A stretch of 64,000 bases of DNA, taken from positions 21,202,587-21,266,586 of the forward strand of contig NC_071333.1 of NCBI RefSeq assembly GCF_010183535.1, read 5' to 3'. How positions within the stretch are numbered: the first letter of the stretch is position 1; each line of letters begins with the position of its first letter. The translations under genes were made by a program, and so were the position numbers. The notes beneath the pieces were generated by a model, which saw nothing but the letters and a program-made list of their open reading frames with translations, made no database searches and was not told the origin of the DNA. This document shows positions 1 through 9,894 of the stretch, piece after piece. Source of the DNA: Caenorhabditis remanei (lineage: Eukaryota; Nematoda; Chromadorea; Rhabditida; Rhabditidae).

Positions 1-1084
1 CATGTCCCATTATTGGAAAAGCGATGCTTCGTACTCCTGACTTGTCTGCCGTAAGAAGACATGATAAGATTGAAGCTCGTAAATGAGTTTCATTGGCAAG
101 GGTAAACTTTTTGTTTTTTATCTCGGGAGGTTTAACCAGAATAGTGTTCATTGGCAGACCGATGTCACGATTATAGCCCCAATAGTAGCTATGTGTCTCG
201 TAGTTGTCCAAATCCGCTTTCCATTCGTTTTGAAACTTCTCTTCAAACTCCTTGAAACTGTTGGGTGCATTATGGGAACAAAGACGGATCATCTTCTGGA
301 ATTCTGAATCAATATCAGAAGCGGAGTCCTCATAAAATGGGACAACAAGAGCACACGCTTCCACATCAAATAAATCGATGAATCCAATACGGAGTTTGCT
401 TGACTTATTGCCTCTTGGTTCGAACTGAGGTCCCGTTGTGCACGCCTGTTTCCTTGGAGTTCGAGGAATCGCAAAGTCGTCGCTGTCGGCCGCTTGGCGT
501 TTCTTTGACTTCCTCTCTTTGGGTTCCGGTTGCTCCATTGATTCTGAATCGATAGAATCGTACAGCACTGGAGTAGATGCAGACGTGGATGCAAGTTTTT
601 TCCTGTCACGATACTTCTTTTGTTTGATTCTATTATATTCTTTTCGCTCAGCATCGGTCATCAGATTCAATTCCTTTTTGTTTTTCTCTGTCTTCGGCGG
701 ATGGAATAATTCTCTGCCGTCATCAATTGCACACTGGGAAAACATTGTGTCAGAAGAAACACGATTCCCTTCAGAGCGTTGATCATCCGTTTGATCCACC
801 GACATAGAATCAGAAGTTGGTGTTTCCAGCTGATCCTCGGGTAGGTTGATGGACATTCCATCCAAGGAAACATCATTCATACTCATCACTGAAGCTGGCA
901 AAGACTCTTGCTCGGCGTCTCGAGAAGCTGTGGATGCAGAATCTGAAATACATTACGACACCTATCTAAGAACGCTAAGTGAAATCCAAAATTTACCCTC
1001 ATTCTTCTTTCTGCTACGCTCCCTTCGTTTTCTATCTCGAGCGACGGCTTTCTGCTCTTCGGTCGTTTCTTTCTTTCGAGCCAT
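1..1084 (-). CDS. unrecognised host gene, 5' two exons (runs off left edge)
   Basis: Exon 1 is 1084..997 (ATG at 1084) and exon 2 is 942 down to at least base 1; the 54-bp intron has a GT donor at 996-995 and a TATTTCAG acceptor. The joined frame is open for about 343 codons to the window edge. The N-terminus is short and basic (RDRKRRERSRKKN). A second basic stretch around residues 120-135 (KQKKYRDRKK) follows an acidic, Ser-rich segment, so a nuclear protein is plausible. Near the edge the frame reads LRASILSCLLTADKSG then VRSIAFPIMG, which resembles the helix plus SIAFPxxG strand of macro domains; that is inference from one motif. I do not recognise the gene. Shorter minus-strand frames here are in other phases and look like shadows. 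Confidence 0.6.
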
Positions 1085-1457
1085 AATTAATTACAATGAA
1101 TCGTGATCGAAATAAACTGAAATGAATTTCTCTTGGTCACGTGTCTTGGCCTTGGTCATTGAAAGGTCACGAATGTTTTTACTAAAAAATATCAAAACTT
1201 TTCAAGCTAAAAAAAGTGACTTTCACTCTACGGCTCATAGCTCGGCCACCAATGATGGTATCACACCCAAATTTTCCAGGAATGACGGGACAGCCTATTC
1301 CTAATTGTCGCAAAAAAGTTAGGTAAAAATGTGAAAAACGGACAAAGTTATTAACGGTCAACAAAGCGTGACATTTTGGCTAGTGAGAAATGAAAAAATT
1401 GCGCCTTTAAAATATTCACCCCCCATACCTAGTGGTTTTAAGAAGAAAAGGTTGCAG
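1085..1457. other. intergenic, no gene seen
   Basis: This AT-rich stretch lies between the divergent starts or fragments of the left-edge gene and the acetyltransferase fragment. It contains no convincing exon; short frames on both strands lack splice context. It should include the promoter of the minus-strand gene that starts at 1084. Confidence 0.4.
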
Positions 1458-1836
1458 ATGCGGCATCGGTTCGATTCTTTTGGAGCACGCAGTTCAACTT
1501 GCTGAAAAATTGAATAAGCCAATGTCGCTGCACGTTCGTGTAAGTTGCGAATAATTTAATTGAAACTTAAATCGGAACTCAATATTGCAGGCAGACAATG
1601 TGAACGCCAAATGTTTCTACCAAAAGAACGGTTTCATCGTGAACGATTTTGTGGAAAAATACTATAAACAAGAGCCAAAGGGAGCGTATTTTCTTGTGAA
1701 TAGTAACCATGCAGAAGGAGAAACATCGAATATTGTTCCAGACGGGGAACAACCTGGAACGAGTGCGCAAAGCAACTCTGTCATTTTTCGTGAAGTCACA
1801 AAAGAGACTGTTTCGGTTGGTACACGGACAACGTAA
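1458..1836 (+). pseudogene. GNAT N-acetyltransferase, C-terminal exons only (partial)
   Basis: Two coding blocks are visible: about 1458-1539 and 1591-1836, separated by a 51-bp intron (GTAAGT donor at 1540, TTGCAG acceptor ending at 1590). The reading continues in frame across the junction. The encoded segment has the GNAT acetyl-CoA loop (CGIGSILLEHA), then SLHVR, ADNVNAKCFYQKNGF and VEKYYKQEP. That is the motif A / motif B order of NAA50-like N-terminal acetyltransferases. The last 50 residues are a Ser/Thr/Glu-rich tail ending at TAA 1834-1836. Upstream catalytic-fold exons are not found in the preceding 370 bp, so the piece is either truncated or has exons separated by a large insertion. 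The block may start at the GTTGCAG acceptor (1451-1457). Confidence 0.65.
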
Positions 1837-1966
1837 ATAATACAGTGCTCCACATAGATAGTAATACGCCGCCCTTCAAAATTTCGAAAATCTGAAAAAT
1901 GTGAAAAGATGACAATTCATCCGTCACCGTTTTGAAAACAAGAGTCAGGAAGCTAGCTCAGTCAGC

Positions 1967-2850
1967 TTATGTGGGTAAGTCGCGCGAATACATTGCGGAT
2001 AAAGCGAAGGAAGCTTTCATCGACGGTCTCACTTTCACATGAAATTTCAAAAATTCGAAATTCTCGTGGGGCGCCCCGGAGAACGTAGGGATGTGGGCTG
2101 CCATCTTTCCATTCAGGACGTTGAAGTAATAGGCCTCGCTTTTCTTGGGTGCGGCTCTTGTAACCCTGGGCGTCGTTTCGGAGTTGTTCTGTTCGTTCGC
2201 TGGTGGTGCCGATCGAATTGTTGTTGGTGGGTATGGCGTGCCGTCGAGGTCGGAACGAGGTGGCGCGGCTGTAAGAACCAAAGGAAGCGGCCTAATGGGG
2301 ACTTCATGTTGTCCTTATTGTCCGTCTTCTGGGAGTCTTTTTCTGAGGCTGTGGTGATGTTGGATGTGGTAGAAAGTGCGCTCGAGCCTTCGGCGGTTTT
2401 CTCCGAACTTAAACCGACGAGTGTCTGCGTACTCGTTGGTTCGTTCGAAGGAGTGCCTCCAAGAAGACCGACCCGAGCCTCCAAATTCTCGAACCGCTCG
2501 ACCGAGAGTTCGGTAAGACGGCCTAGACGGAGGTGGATGGCTCGGAGATCCGTGGAGACACATTTGCGTAGCTCTATGAGAGTCTGCCCTGTAAGCTTGG
2601 CAATCCTGATGTGTTCCACGGCTGTCTCTGTGGCCAAGGTGATGTGTTCCGGCAAATCCGGCGAGGTTGGGGTGACAACCTGCTCGTTGGGAGGAGGATC
2701 GTCAGTGTTCACAAGAGAGTTCATCTGAAACGGTTTTGTTGGATATCCCACCTCGGGTAATAATAATAATTTATTACGATCGTGAAAGTATCGTGAAAGT
2801 ATAGAAGTATAGATTGGTGAATTCAATACATACAAATACAATAGGTTCAA
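1967..2850 (-). pseudogene. LTR-retrotransposon gag-like fragment (frame broken)
   Basis: Two overlapping minus-strand frames (2850..2113 and 2281..1967) read as one protein in pieces. The first carries a Pro/Thr-rich start and a helical stretch (RLGRLTELSVERFENLEARV). The second carries MAAHIPTFSGAPHENFEFL, resembling the 'PxFSGxxxxFxxF' opening of nematode gag proteins. A frame change is needed around 2230-2280 and another near 2040, after which the frame soon stops, so no gag domain is complete. No protease or polymerase follows. I take it as a relic of a gag N-terminus. Identification rests on one motif and composition. Confidence 0.4.
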
Positions 2851-3699
2851 TACATTATACTAGGAGGAATAAACATGAAACATGAACACATGAGATCATA
2901 CCAGAGAGAGTATTACAGAGGAACATGAAAAGAAGTAACCATAGAACATTCAGATTAAGAGTCACATGAACAGACGGATTGCTAAGACTACAGAACTGTG
3001 TCAGGATGGCCAACATTCTAGAGTTTCATAGTTGGAAGGGTTCTGTTAATAAGAAAATGGCTTCGTACTTTAGTTTTGGACTTTTCCCAGACGAACCTGG
3101 TTTTTGGGCGTGTTCTAGTGTACTCACTTAAAGAGAAGAAGTTTTTGGTTACCAATAAATAAGATCCGTGGTTCGGGTGGGATATAGGTTTATTAGGATA
3201 ATAGATATAGGCATCAGAAGAGAGATCATGGATATTGAGGATCGAGGGGATGCCTTGAGATAAGGATTTGACGGTATTTATAGTCCTGGTGGAATGTGGA
3301 GGCGGAGATGCCGAAGCAGCCGGGCGGCGAGGAAGTGTATCAGCCGCGGAGAGCATGGTGCGTGGGCTCCAGGAGGCGGGATGGAATGTCGGCTGGGTTC
3401 GAAGGGCATCCGGAGAGATCATGGGAGACGGAGAGACGAGGCGCATGAGAAGGGTCTGTAAGATGGAATGGTTAGAAATAGCATTGGTCTGTAAGAGGGT
3501 ACCAGAGATCTGTCCTGGACAGTCTCTGTGGAATCCTAATTCCTTCTAGCTTAGATGCCTTCTGGAAAGGAGGAGATAGTGTGCCCTTTCCGGAGAGGGA
3601 AAAGGCAATATCTGAGCCCTTCCCAAATGACGAATAGTTCCGGTTTTGATCCCGGGAATGGGTGACGTCATGAGACTAAGGTACAGGCAAAGCCAAAGG
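2851..3699. other. non-coding, possibly retroelement-derived
   Basis: No supported gene. A 142-codon minus-strand frame (3446..3018) has biased Pro/Ser composition and no recognisable domain. The motif AATTCCTTCTAGCTTA at about 3539-3554 recurs near 29804 inside the LTR element core, which suggests shared repeat ancestry. Confidence 0.3.
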
Positions 3700-5208
3700 A
3701 ATATGCATACTCATTACAATATGTTGGAAAGTTCAGATCCGCACTGATCGAGTAGCGTTGATACATTTGTTAACTCTGTATACCCGTACTTTTCCTTGGG
3801 ACACTTTGCAGATTTTTCACTTCCATACCACTGAAGGGGTACTGTAGCTACAGTAATCCTAAAATCGGAAAGCAGGTTCAAACTGAAAATATGGGGTCCA
3901 TACTTTGGTAGTGACATCCTTGGCACCTTACTACAATACTCCGAAAAATTTGCGCCAGTTTGGCCGAAAAATCCTGAATTTTCAAAGAGTTTGTAAAATG
4001 TTCCAGAAACTTCTAGAAATTTCTAGAAACTCCTAGAAACTTCCTGAAACTTTAAAGCTTCCGGAAACTTTGAAACTTCCAAAACCTCCCAAAAACTTCT
4101 AGAAACTTCTAGAAATTTTCAAAAGCTTCCAGAAACTTCAAAACTTCCAGAACCTTCCAGAAGCTTCCAGAATATCCCAGAAACTTCAAGTAACTCCTAA
4201 AAACCACCCAAAATTACAAAAATTTTCAGAACCTTCAGAACCAGGAGCATCCAGAAACTTCTAGAAGTTTCCACAAACTTCCGGGATTAAAAGAACCGTC
4301 CAGAAAATTCTCTTACATGGAATGTATTTTGACTGCTACCCCTAAATTACCGATATTTTCGCTTATTTGATAAGTTTTCCCAAGACAAAATGACCCATAA
4401 AGGGTTTTCCTATGACGTGACCTCGTTTTTGAAAAATTGAGAATTTTCGAAAATGCAATTTTTTCGAAAAAATTTTTATTCTGAATTCTAGAATTAGAAA
4501 TATTTCTGGTAGTTTCCGGCAGTTTCTAGAAAATTCTGGAAAAATCTAGAAACTTCCGAACCTTCTGGAATTTTTTGGAAGGTTCTGGAAAAGGCTGGAA
4601 TTTTCTGGACGGTTCTTTTAATCCCGGAAGTTTGTGGAAACTTCTAGAAGTTTCTGGATGCTCCTGGTTCTGAAGGTTCTGAAAATTTTTGTAATTTTGG
4701 GTGGTTTTTAGGAGTTACTTGAAGTTTCTGGGATATTCTGGAAGCTTCTGGAAGGTTCTGGAAGTTTTGAAGTTTCTGGAAGCTTTTGAAAATTTCTAGA
4801 AGTTTCTAGAAGTTTTTGGGAGGTTTTGGAAGTTTCAAAGTTTCCGGAAGCTTTAAAGTTTCAGGAAGTTTCTAGGAGTTTCTAGAAATTTCTAGAAGTT
4901 TCTGGAACATTTTACAAACTCTTTGAAAATTCAGGATTTTTCGGCCAAACTGGCGCAAATTTTTCGGAGTATTGTAGTAAGGTGCCAAGGGTGTCACTAC
5001 CAAAGTATGGACCCCATATTTTCAGTTTGAACCTGCTTTCCGATTTTAGGATTACTGTAGCTACAGTACCCCTTCAGTGGTATGGAAGTGAAAAATCTGC
5101 AAAGTGTCCCAAGGAAAAGTACGGGTATACAGAGTTAACAAATGTATCAACGCTACTCGATCAGTGCGGATCTGAACTTTCCAACATATTGTAATGAGTA
5201 TGCATATT
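3700..5208. repeat. 611-bp inverted repeat around a 287-bp spacer at the Maverick left end
   Basis: Bases 3700-4310 are the near-perfect reverse complement of 4598-5208. The arms are rich in short TTCYAGAAAC / GTTTCTRGAA-type repeats. The spacer 4311-4597 holds the outer tip of the transposon TIR (TCTTACATGGAATG...). The right TIR (27475-28374) contains one arm plus the spacer but not the second arm. The left end therefore has an extra inverted copy of the subterminal region outside the tip, which makes this end a foldback. The 70-codon frames in both arms are consequences of the repeat. Confidence 0.85.
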
Positions 5209-5891
5209 AGTAGTGTTAGGTTGATATTTTCGCCTTTTTACCACCCTGTCGGGACACACCCCCGTCGTCTGCGTCTCGTTCTCTCGTCAAAATGAGAGAC
5301 GCAGAGAAGCTGGATTCAGCGGGATGGGACAGCTGCATCCAATTAGTGCCGCGGCGCCCACTTGAGTGGCTCCCCGGCTCCCCCCCCCCCCCCCCCCTTT
5401 GTCTGACTGTCTGCGTCCCCTCTCTCCTTTCTCTGACTGTCTGCACCCTCCACTCTCTCTAAGCTCCGCCCCCTTTTGCGGGATGCGCCCCTTTTGCCCC
5501 CCTCTTATGCGGGAAGCAATTTCGCAATGGAAAAAACGAGTAATGCGCTTCCAGAGAGTGACAGATTTTGCGCCATACATATTCCAAAATTTGTTTCATT
5601 CGACAGTCAACATATTTAACCTTTTCTTTAACACATTTGTTCTCCATTCAAACGACCAAAGTTCAATTTTTCCCTCTTTTAACATTCTTTTGTGGGGAAT
5701 TTCAAACTTCCGCACATTTTTTTGTAAAATTTGTTTCATTCAACAGTAAAAATTTCAAAAGTCAATTGATTTAACGTTCAATTCAATCTTTCCCCTCTCT
5801 CTCAAAGACCCCCCCCCCCTTTTTTTATAAGAAGCCCATCTGAAATACAGTCTTCACAATGTATCATTTTACAAAAATTTATTATTGAAAA
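5209..5891. other. TIR non-coding GC-rich block
   Basis: This stretch lies between the outer repeat and the TIR genes. It includes a 13-C homopolymer near 5385-5397 and repeated GTCTCTCATTTTGACGAGAG / GACTGTCTGC motifs. The proline-rich or Arg/Glu-rich frames on both strands are not conserved in the other TIR copy (27000-27470), where lengths and frames change, so I do not call genes here. Confidence 0.5.
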
Positions 5892-6310
5892 TCAAATAAG
5901 ATCTCCTTCTGCAGCAATCATCAAACGGCCAAGGTCGACTTCCACCTCGTGTACAACATCCAGGATTGTGCGAAAGCTGAAAAAAAAGTGTTAAAACTTG
6001 CAAAATAAAATGGAATGTCTTACTTTGTTTCCAATTTTGCAACATTGAGTAAATGCTCTTCCAATTTTGCAATTTCTCCGCAGATATCTTCAATTTCAAA
6101 TGATGATTGATTGTATACTTGTACCATCTCCCGATCCGGAATTTTCTTCTCCTTGATAGACTTGTTGATCACATCACACACGCCTAGAAGTTTTGAAATC
6201 ACATCCTGTAGTTGACGATTTGCAATGTCCCGATTTCTCAACAAAAGATTCTTCACGTCGTGCATATTGTGAAAACCAACAATGCATCCATTGATTGAAA
6301 ATTCGATCAT
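5892..6310 (-). CDS. TIR-encoded helical protein, left copy (unrecognised)
   Basis: Exon 1 is 6310..6024 and exon 2 is 5976..5892, joined in phase 2 to give about 123 residues. The identical exon structure recurs in the right TIR (26513-26934). Residue differences between the copies, such as Q/Y and V/L changes in the middle, leave the frame and both splice sites intact. That argues for a real protein. The N-terminus is IEFSINGCIVGF; the remainder is mostly predicted alpha-helix (NLLLRNRDIANR; EIAKLEEHLLN). The last exon is acidic, ending AAEGDLI. I see no known domain. A TTTTTGTTCAG sequence directly precedes the ATG and could be a trans-splice acceptor. It lies beside the TIR zinc-ribbon gene on the same strand, so the pair may be co-transcribed. 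Confidence 0.65.
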
Positions 6311-6427
6311 CCTGAACAAAAATTAGAAAAGAGAAAATTTTGATCAGTAGGAATCAAAGTGACTCTGCACATTTAGTAACACAAAAAAACACATTCTTTT
6401 AATCAACACTGTTTTATTCAGAAACAC

Positions 6428-7006
6428 TTAGTCCTCAATATTATTTTCACGCTTGAAGACGAGAAGATCGTGATTGAAAAACTTGTTGCGTCGTTGAATG
6501 TTGAAGTTGGCACAGCAAATTTTGCACAATGAGAGCGCTGAATTTTTCCAAAATTGGCTGAACAAATAAGCGAGACAAATAGCAACTCACGAAATTGTTG
6601 ATATTCCTCATTGACTTGCACGACATCAATGTTGCGATTCAATTTTCTACACGTGAAACACATTTGGAGCACAAAAGTTGGATCATCGAACATGAAGAGT
6701 GGTTTCAATTGCGCAGCCTCATCGGTTGGCATGGTCACACCTTTTGCCTTTTCAGTCATGTACTTCTAAAAAAAATTACGTAAAATTAACACTAGATCGA
6801 AAAAATGAATACAAAGTTTCAGTCATGTACTTTTTTCAAAATTACACAATAAAAGATTACTAATTTTGGAATAGGAAATACTAGGTTGAAAAACAATAAT
6901 ATAAAAAACTGACCTGATGATTTTCCTTCCATGTTCCTTGTTGTATAGGCTTGAATGGGACAGTTTGGGACATTTTTGGCTTGAGAGCGTTTTGAATTTT
7001 GGGCAT
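6428..7006 (-). CDS. TIR-encoded zinc-ribbon protein, left copy
   Basis: The three exons are 7006..6914, 6765..6591 and 6537..6428, giving 125 residues. They are flanked by GT donors and TTCAG/TCTAG acceptors. The protein has a short basic N-terminus and two CxxC knuckles (CFTC around residue 64 and CKIC around residue 93), the layout of a four-cysteine zinc ribbon. A Lys/Arg/Asn-rich C-terminus ends in NNIED. The right TIR encodes the same protein with the same exons, and the third-exon boundary codon differs only synonymously. A related CxxC...CxxC end occurs in the gene at 7258-7880. A DNA-binding or regulatory role is inferred from the ribbon alone. Confidence 0.75.
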
Positions 7007-7257
7007 GCTTCTAGAGAAGAAAACGACAAGAATGGCAAAGAAAGGAGGGGACGAAAGAAGAGGCACTTGAGAGTTAATCCTATTAAAATCAGATCCGCGT
7101 CCCACCAAATGATGCAATAATAATTCAATTAGGCATATTCGTGTAGTCGTTGAAAAATCACGCTTTCACTTGATGATTTTATACGTGTCGAAAAAAAAAA
7201 CACGGGAATAATAAAATTCATTCAAAACACAATGGTAGTATTGATCAAATTTCAGAT

Positions 7258-7880
7258 TTAAAACTTATTGACACGTTGGCAGCATTGATCACACAGCTTT
7301 ATTGTAAGAGTTTTGCCGTCATAAGTCGTGTTTTCATGGCATTCCTTACAGAAATAAACGCACACAAATTTTTCCATTCCACGAAATGCCAATACTTCTG
7401 AAATAAAATTCGTAAAGACTTTCAATTGAAATAGGTAACAACCTCGTTCCTCAATCTTCTTCTTGCGAGGTGCTCGTTTTCGTTTCGGTTTTTCAGGCAA
7501 CTCATTCATTTTGATCATTTTCTTTCCACTGATTTCACGTTTTGGCTTGAGCACCTGAACTTCTGAAAAGAAGAGAACGCATAACATTTCGATTGAAAAG
7601 AACTCACTTTGAACACAATTTTCCGCACATTTTGTTGTTTCAGCATCTGGAATATTTCTTTTTTTTTAACAATTTATAAAGTAAAAAACAAACCTTGTCG
7701 ATTCAGTTGCTTTTGAGGTGTTTGAGTAATTAGATTTGATGGGAAAAAAATTTCATTGGCTAGCATTGTCGGAGAAGGAGACAGATGCAAATCTTGGAAT
7801 ACGGTTCCATAATCCGTTTCCGAAATTGGAGGATTTATGGCAAAGTCCGCCGGGGGTTGGAAAGATGGAGTAGAGTTCAT
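7258..7880 (-). CDS. zinc-ribbon protein with basic linker, four exons
   Basis: Exons 7880..7694, 7646..7608, 7562..7443 and 7397..7258 join in frame to 161 residues. The N-terminal 60 residues are Pro/Ser/Thr-rich. Residues about 80-115 are strongly basic (KPKRKRAPRKKK), a likely nuclear localisation or nucleic-acid-binding segment. The C-terminus has CKEC ... CDQCC, a zinc ribbon like that of the TIR gene. The start at 7880 is the first ATG in the frame; a TTTCTATAG sequence at about 7930-7922 could be a splice or trans-splice acceptor just upstream. It diverges from the helicase gene at 8049 across a 168-bp shared promoter region. Probably an early regulatory protein; the function is inferred. 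Confidence 0.7.
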
Positions 7881-8048
7881 TCGGGACAAAAAATATTGGT
7901 CACCACCTGGTGCGACGAAATTCTATAGAAATGAAGAGACGCTCAGGAGGTAAAAGGAAAAAAAGTGGGCGGAGTCTTGTACGGTACATTTTTCACATTT
8001 TCGCCAAACAATTGTGCTATTCTACTGTGCAACACTACAATTTTCATC
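7881..8048. promoter_or_regulatory. divergent promoter region, zinc-ribbon gene / helicase
   Basis: These 168 bp separate the start codons of two oppositely transcribed spliced genes. No TATAAAA-type box like those before the capsid genes is present on either strand. This is consistent with a different (early) promoter class. Confidence 0.4.
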
Positions 8049-9597
8049 ATGGCTACTCTCAATGACGACCAAGAATTTTACCTTCAAAAAATTCTAAAAA
8101 CCATCCAAGAAAAAGTGAGTGTTTTTAAAAAGTGTAGTTACTTTTGAATAATAGAACGCATGATCCATGTTTTGAAAATACATTTTCAGGGTCAAGCATT
8201 ATTTGCAATCATCTCCCCAGGAGGAACAGGAAAATCTTTTTTCATTAAAAAATTTGAATCTCTTCATGAGAAGGGGAATAATCTGGAAATTCTAACAGCG
8301 ACAAATCTCACAGCTCATGCTCTAGACGCCCAGACAATCTTCAAGTTTTGTAACTGGAAGTCAAAAAAAATCTCATGGAAAAAATATGATCATGATCCGA
8401 ATTTGCAAATTGTCATTGTGTATGAGGTTGAGTATATGAGTGCCCACATCCTCGAGGGATTAAACACTGTATTGAAAAGAAAAAAGCAAAATGATTCGTC
8501 ATTCGGTGGATGTTCTGTTATTCTTGTGGGAGACTTTTTTCAACTTTCCACAATAGATGACAGAAATAGAAAGTCAAACAAACGAGAGGCCCTCCAATTA
8601 TTTAAAGGTAAATTATTCCTTTTTCAAAAAGATTAACATTGTATTATTTCAGCCCCTTCGTGGAATCTGTTTGAACTCATCGAGTTCAAAACAAATTACC
8701 GTCAAAGAAATGATGTTCACCACCAAGAAAGACTTGATAGATGGAGAGTCGGGAGAGTCAACCAAGAGGATCTAAAATACCTCCGGGAACATACAATCAG
8801 TAAGCGAACCACCGATTATGGTCTCGTCGCTTCAAAAATGGCAGAATGGTGTAGAGTGGAGGACGGTCTTCAGTCTTTTATTGTGACACCAAATGCTACA
8901 AGTGTCACGACATTCAATAACTTGGTATGTAGGTTGAAAATAGTAAATGTAAAGATTGACCTATTTTTCAGGTTTGTGAACAATTGGGCTTTACAAAAAA
9001 AGTCAATTTCCTTTTAAAAGACGATACACCCCTGGAGAGTGGCAATACATTTTACGTTGGCAAAAACGCACGCGTGATCGTGTCCTCCAAATTTGAAGTC
9101 ACCGAAAAATCAACTTCGCGAACCGCCATACCAATTAACGTACACAACGGCGAAATTGGCACGGTGATAGCTTATAAAGTGGCTAATGAGCCCTCTGATT
9201 GGATCGAAGTGAAGTGAGTTTAGAATGAGAAAAAACGGTATATTAAATTCCAATTTTTAGGTTTCCTCGTACTGGAAGATCAGTGAGAATCACTCGTGGA
9301 AAGCGTCAGCAAGAATACGTATTCAACATGAATAATGCCTACGCATTGGCCATCCACGAGGTTCAAGGAAAAACACTGAAGAACGTCATCCTGGACACCA
9401 CTTTCAAACATGCTCCCACTGACACATCAGAATCAATGATTCCCGGAGGATTCTACACGGCTGCAAGCATGGTCTCGGAAGGAGCCAATTTCTACATAAC
9501 CGAACTATGTCATGTAGAAAACGTCGAACAGTTGCAATGTCTAATCTTACCACGCCAAGACGCCCTCGCCGCCTTGGCCTCAAAACGCGAATACTAA
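8049..9597 (+). CDS. Pif1-like SF1 DNA helicase of the Maverick
   Basis: Five exons (8049-8114, 8190-8607, 8653-8924, 8972-9213, 9261-9597) join in frame to 444 residues. Walker A is PGGTGKS (residues about 31-37). Motif III is GDFFQL, followed by an NYRQRND-type motif, then NGEIGTV and the Pif1-family IHEVQGKTL (motif V/VI) near residue 370. The family unwinds DNA 5' to 3' during replication, fitting its place beside the polymerase. In the Walker B position the sequence reads IVIVYEVEYMS, where IVxDE is expected, so the catalytic Asp appears to be Tyr. Either the helicase is weakened or this copy has a substitution. The stop at 9595-9597 is followed by a C12 run. Introns are 45-75 bp with TTTCAG-like acceptors. 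Confidence 0.88.
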
Positions 9598-9894
9598 AAA
9601 ATATCCCCCCCCCCCCTTTCAATCTATGCATATACTCCTATATTATTCTTTAAAATTATAATATCTCAATCTTTTTCGATATCCACTAATTCCAATCAAT
9701 GTAGTTACTTTTCTAACACTTGATGAAATAAATACATGAAATAAACCCCGTCTATGAAAAAGTGAAAGTGGGTCACTCCGCAGTAATGAGATTAAAAAGA
9801 GAGGGAGTGCGCGCCAAGTCCCCCCTTTTATACGCCCTCGTCTTTTCGAAAATTTTGAAAACCGCATCATTTGCGTCATCCCCCACCCTACAAA
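9598..9894. promoter_or_regulatory. helicase 3' region and polymerase promoter
   Basis: A poly-C run (about 9605-9616) directly follows the helicase stop. The rest is AT-rich with AATAAA-like signals at about 9727. The 100 bp before the polymerase ATG include a CCCCTTTTATACGCC element but no consensus TATAAAA on the plus strand. No gene is seen. Confidence 0.35.

Larger units (their letters stand above)
4309..7133 (+). repeat. Maverick left terminal inverted repeat
   Basis: The sequence from the tip at 4309 to about 7133 is matched in reverse complement by 25722-28374. The arms differ by scattered substitutions and by small length changes, chiefly in the C-rich stretch around 5385-5560. The outer 0.9 kb is repeat-rich non-coding DNA, the next 0.6 kb is GC-rich (5216-5600), and the inner 1.3 kb holds two protein-coding genes. 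The inner boundary lies next to the major capsid stop on the right side. Confidence 0.88.

Noticed and set aside
289..876. Short minus-strand frames inside the left-edge gene
   Set aside because: They are other phases of the exon that is open through to base 1.
2039..2728. 229-codon plus-strand frame
   Set aside because: Antisense to the gag-like frame; Arg/Ser/Val-biased composition and no domain.
3714..5194. 70-codon frames (three copies including 27489-27701)
   Set aside because: They are identical because they lie in the repeat arms; no domain and no splice support, so treated as repeat.
5216..5749. Proline-rich and Arg/Glu-rich frames in the TIR
   Set aside because: Caused by C-rich low-complexity DNA; lengths and frames are not conserved in the right TIR.
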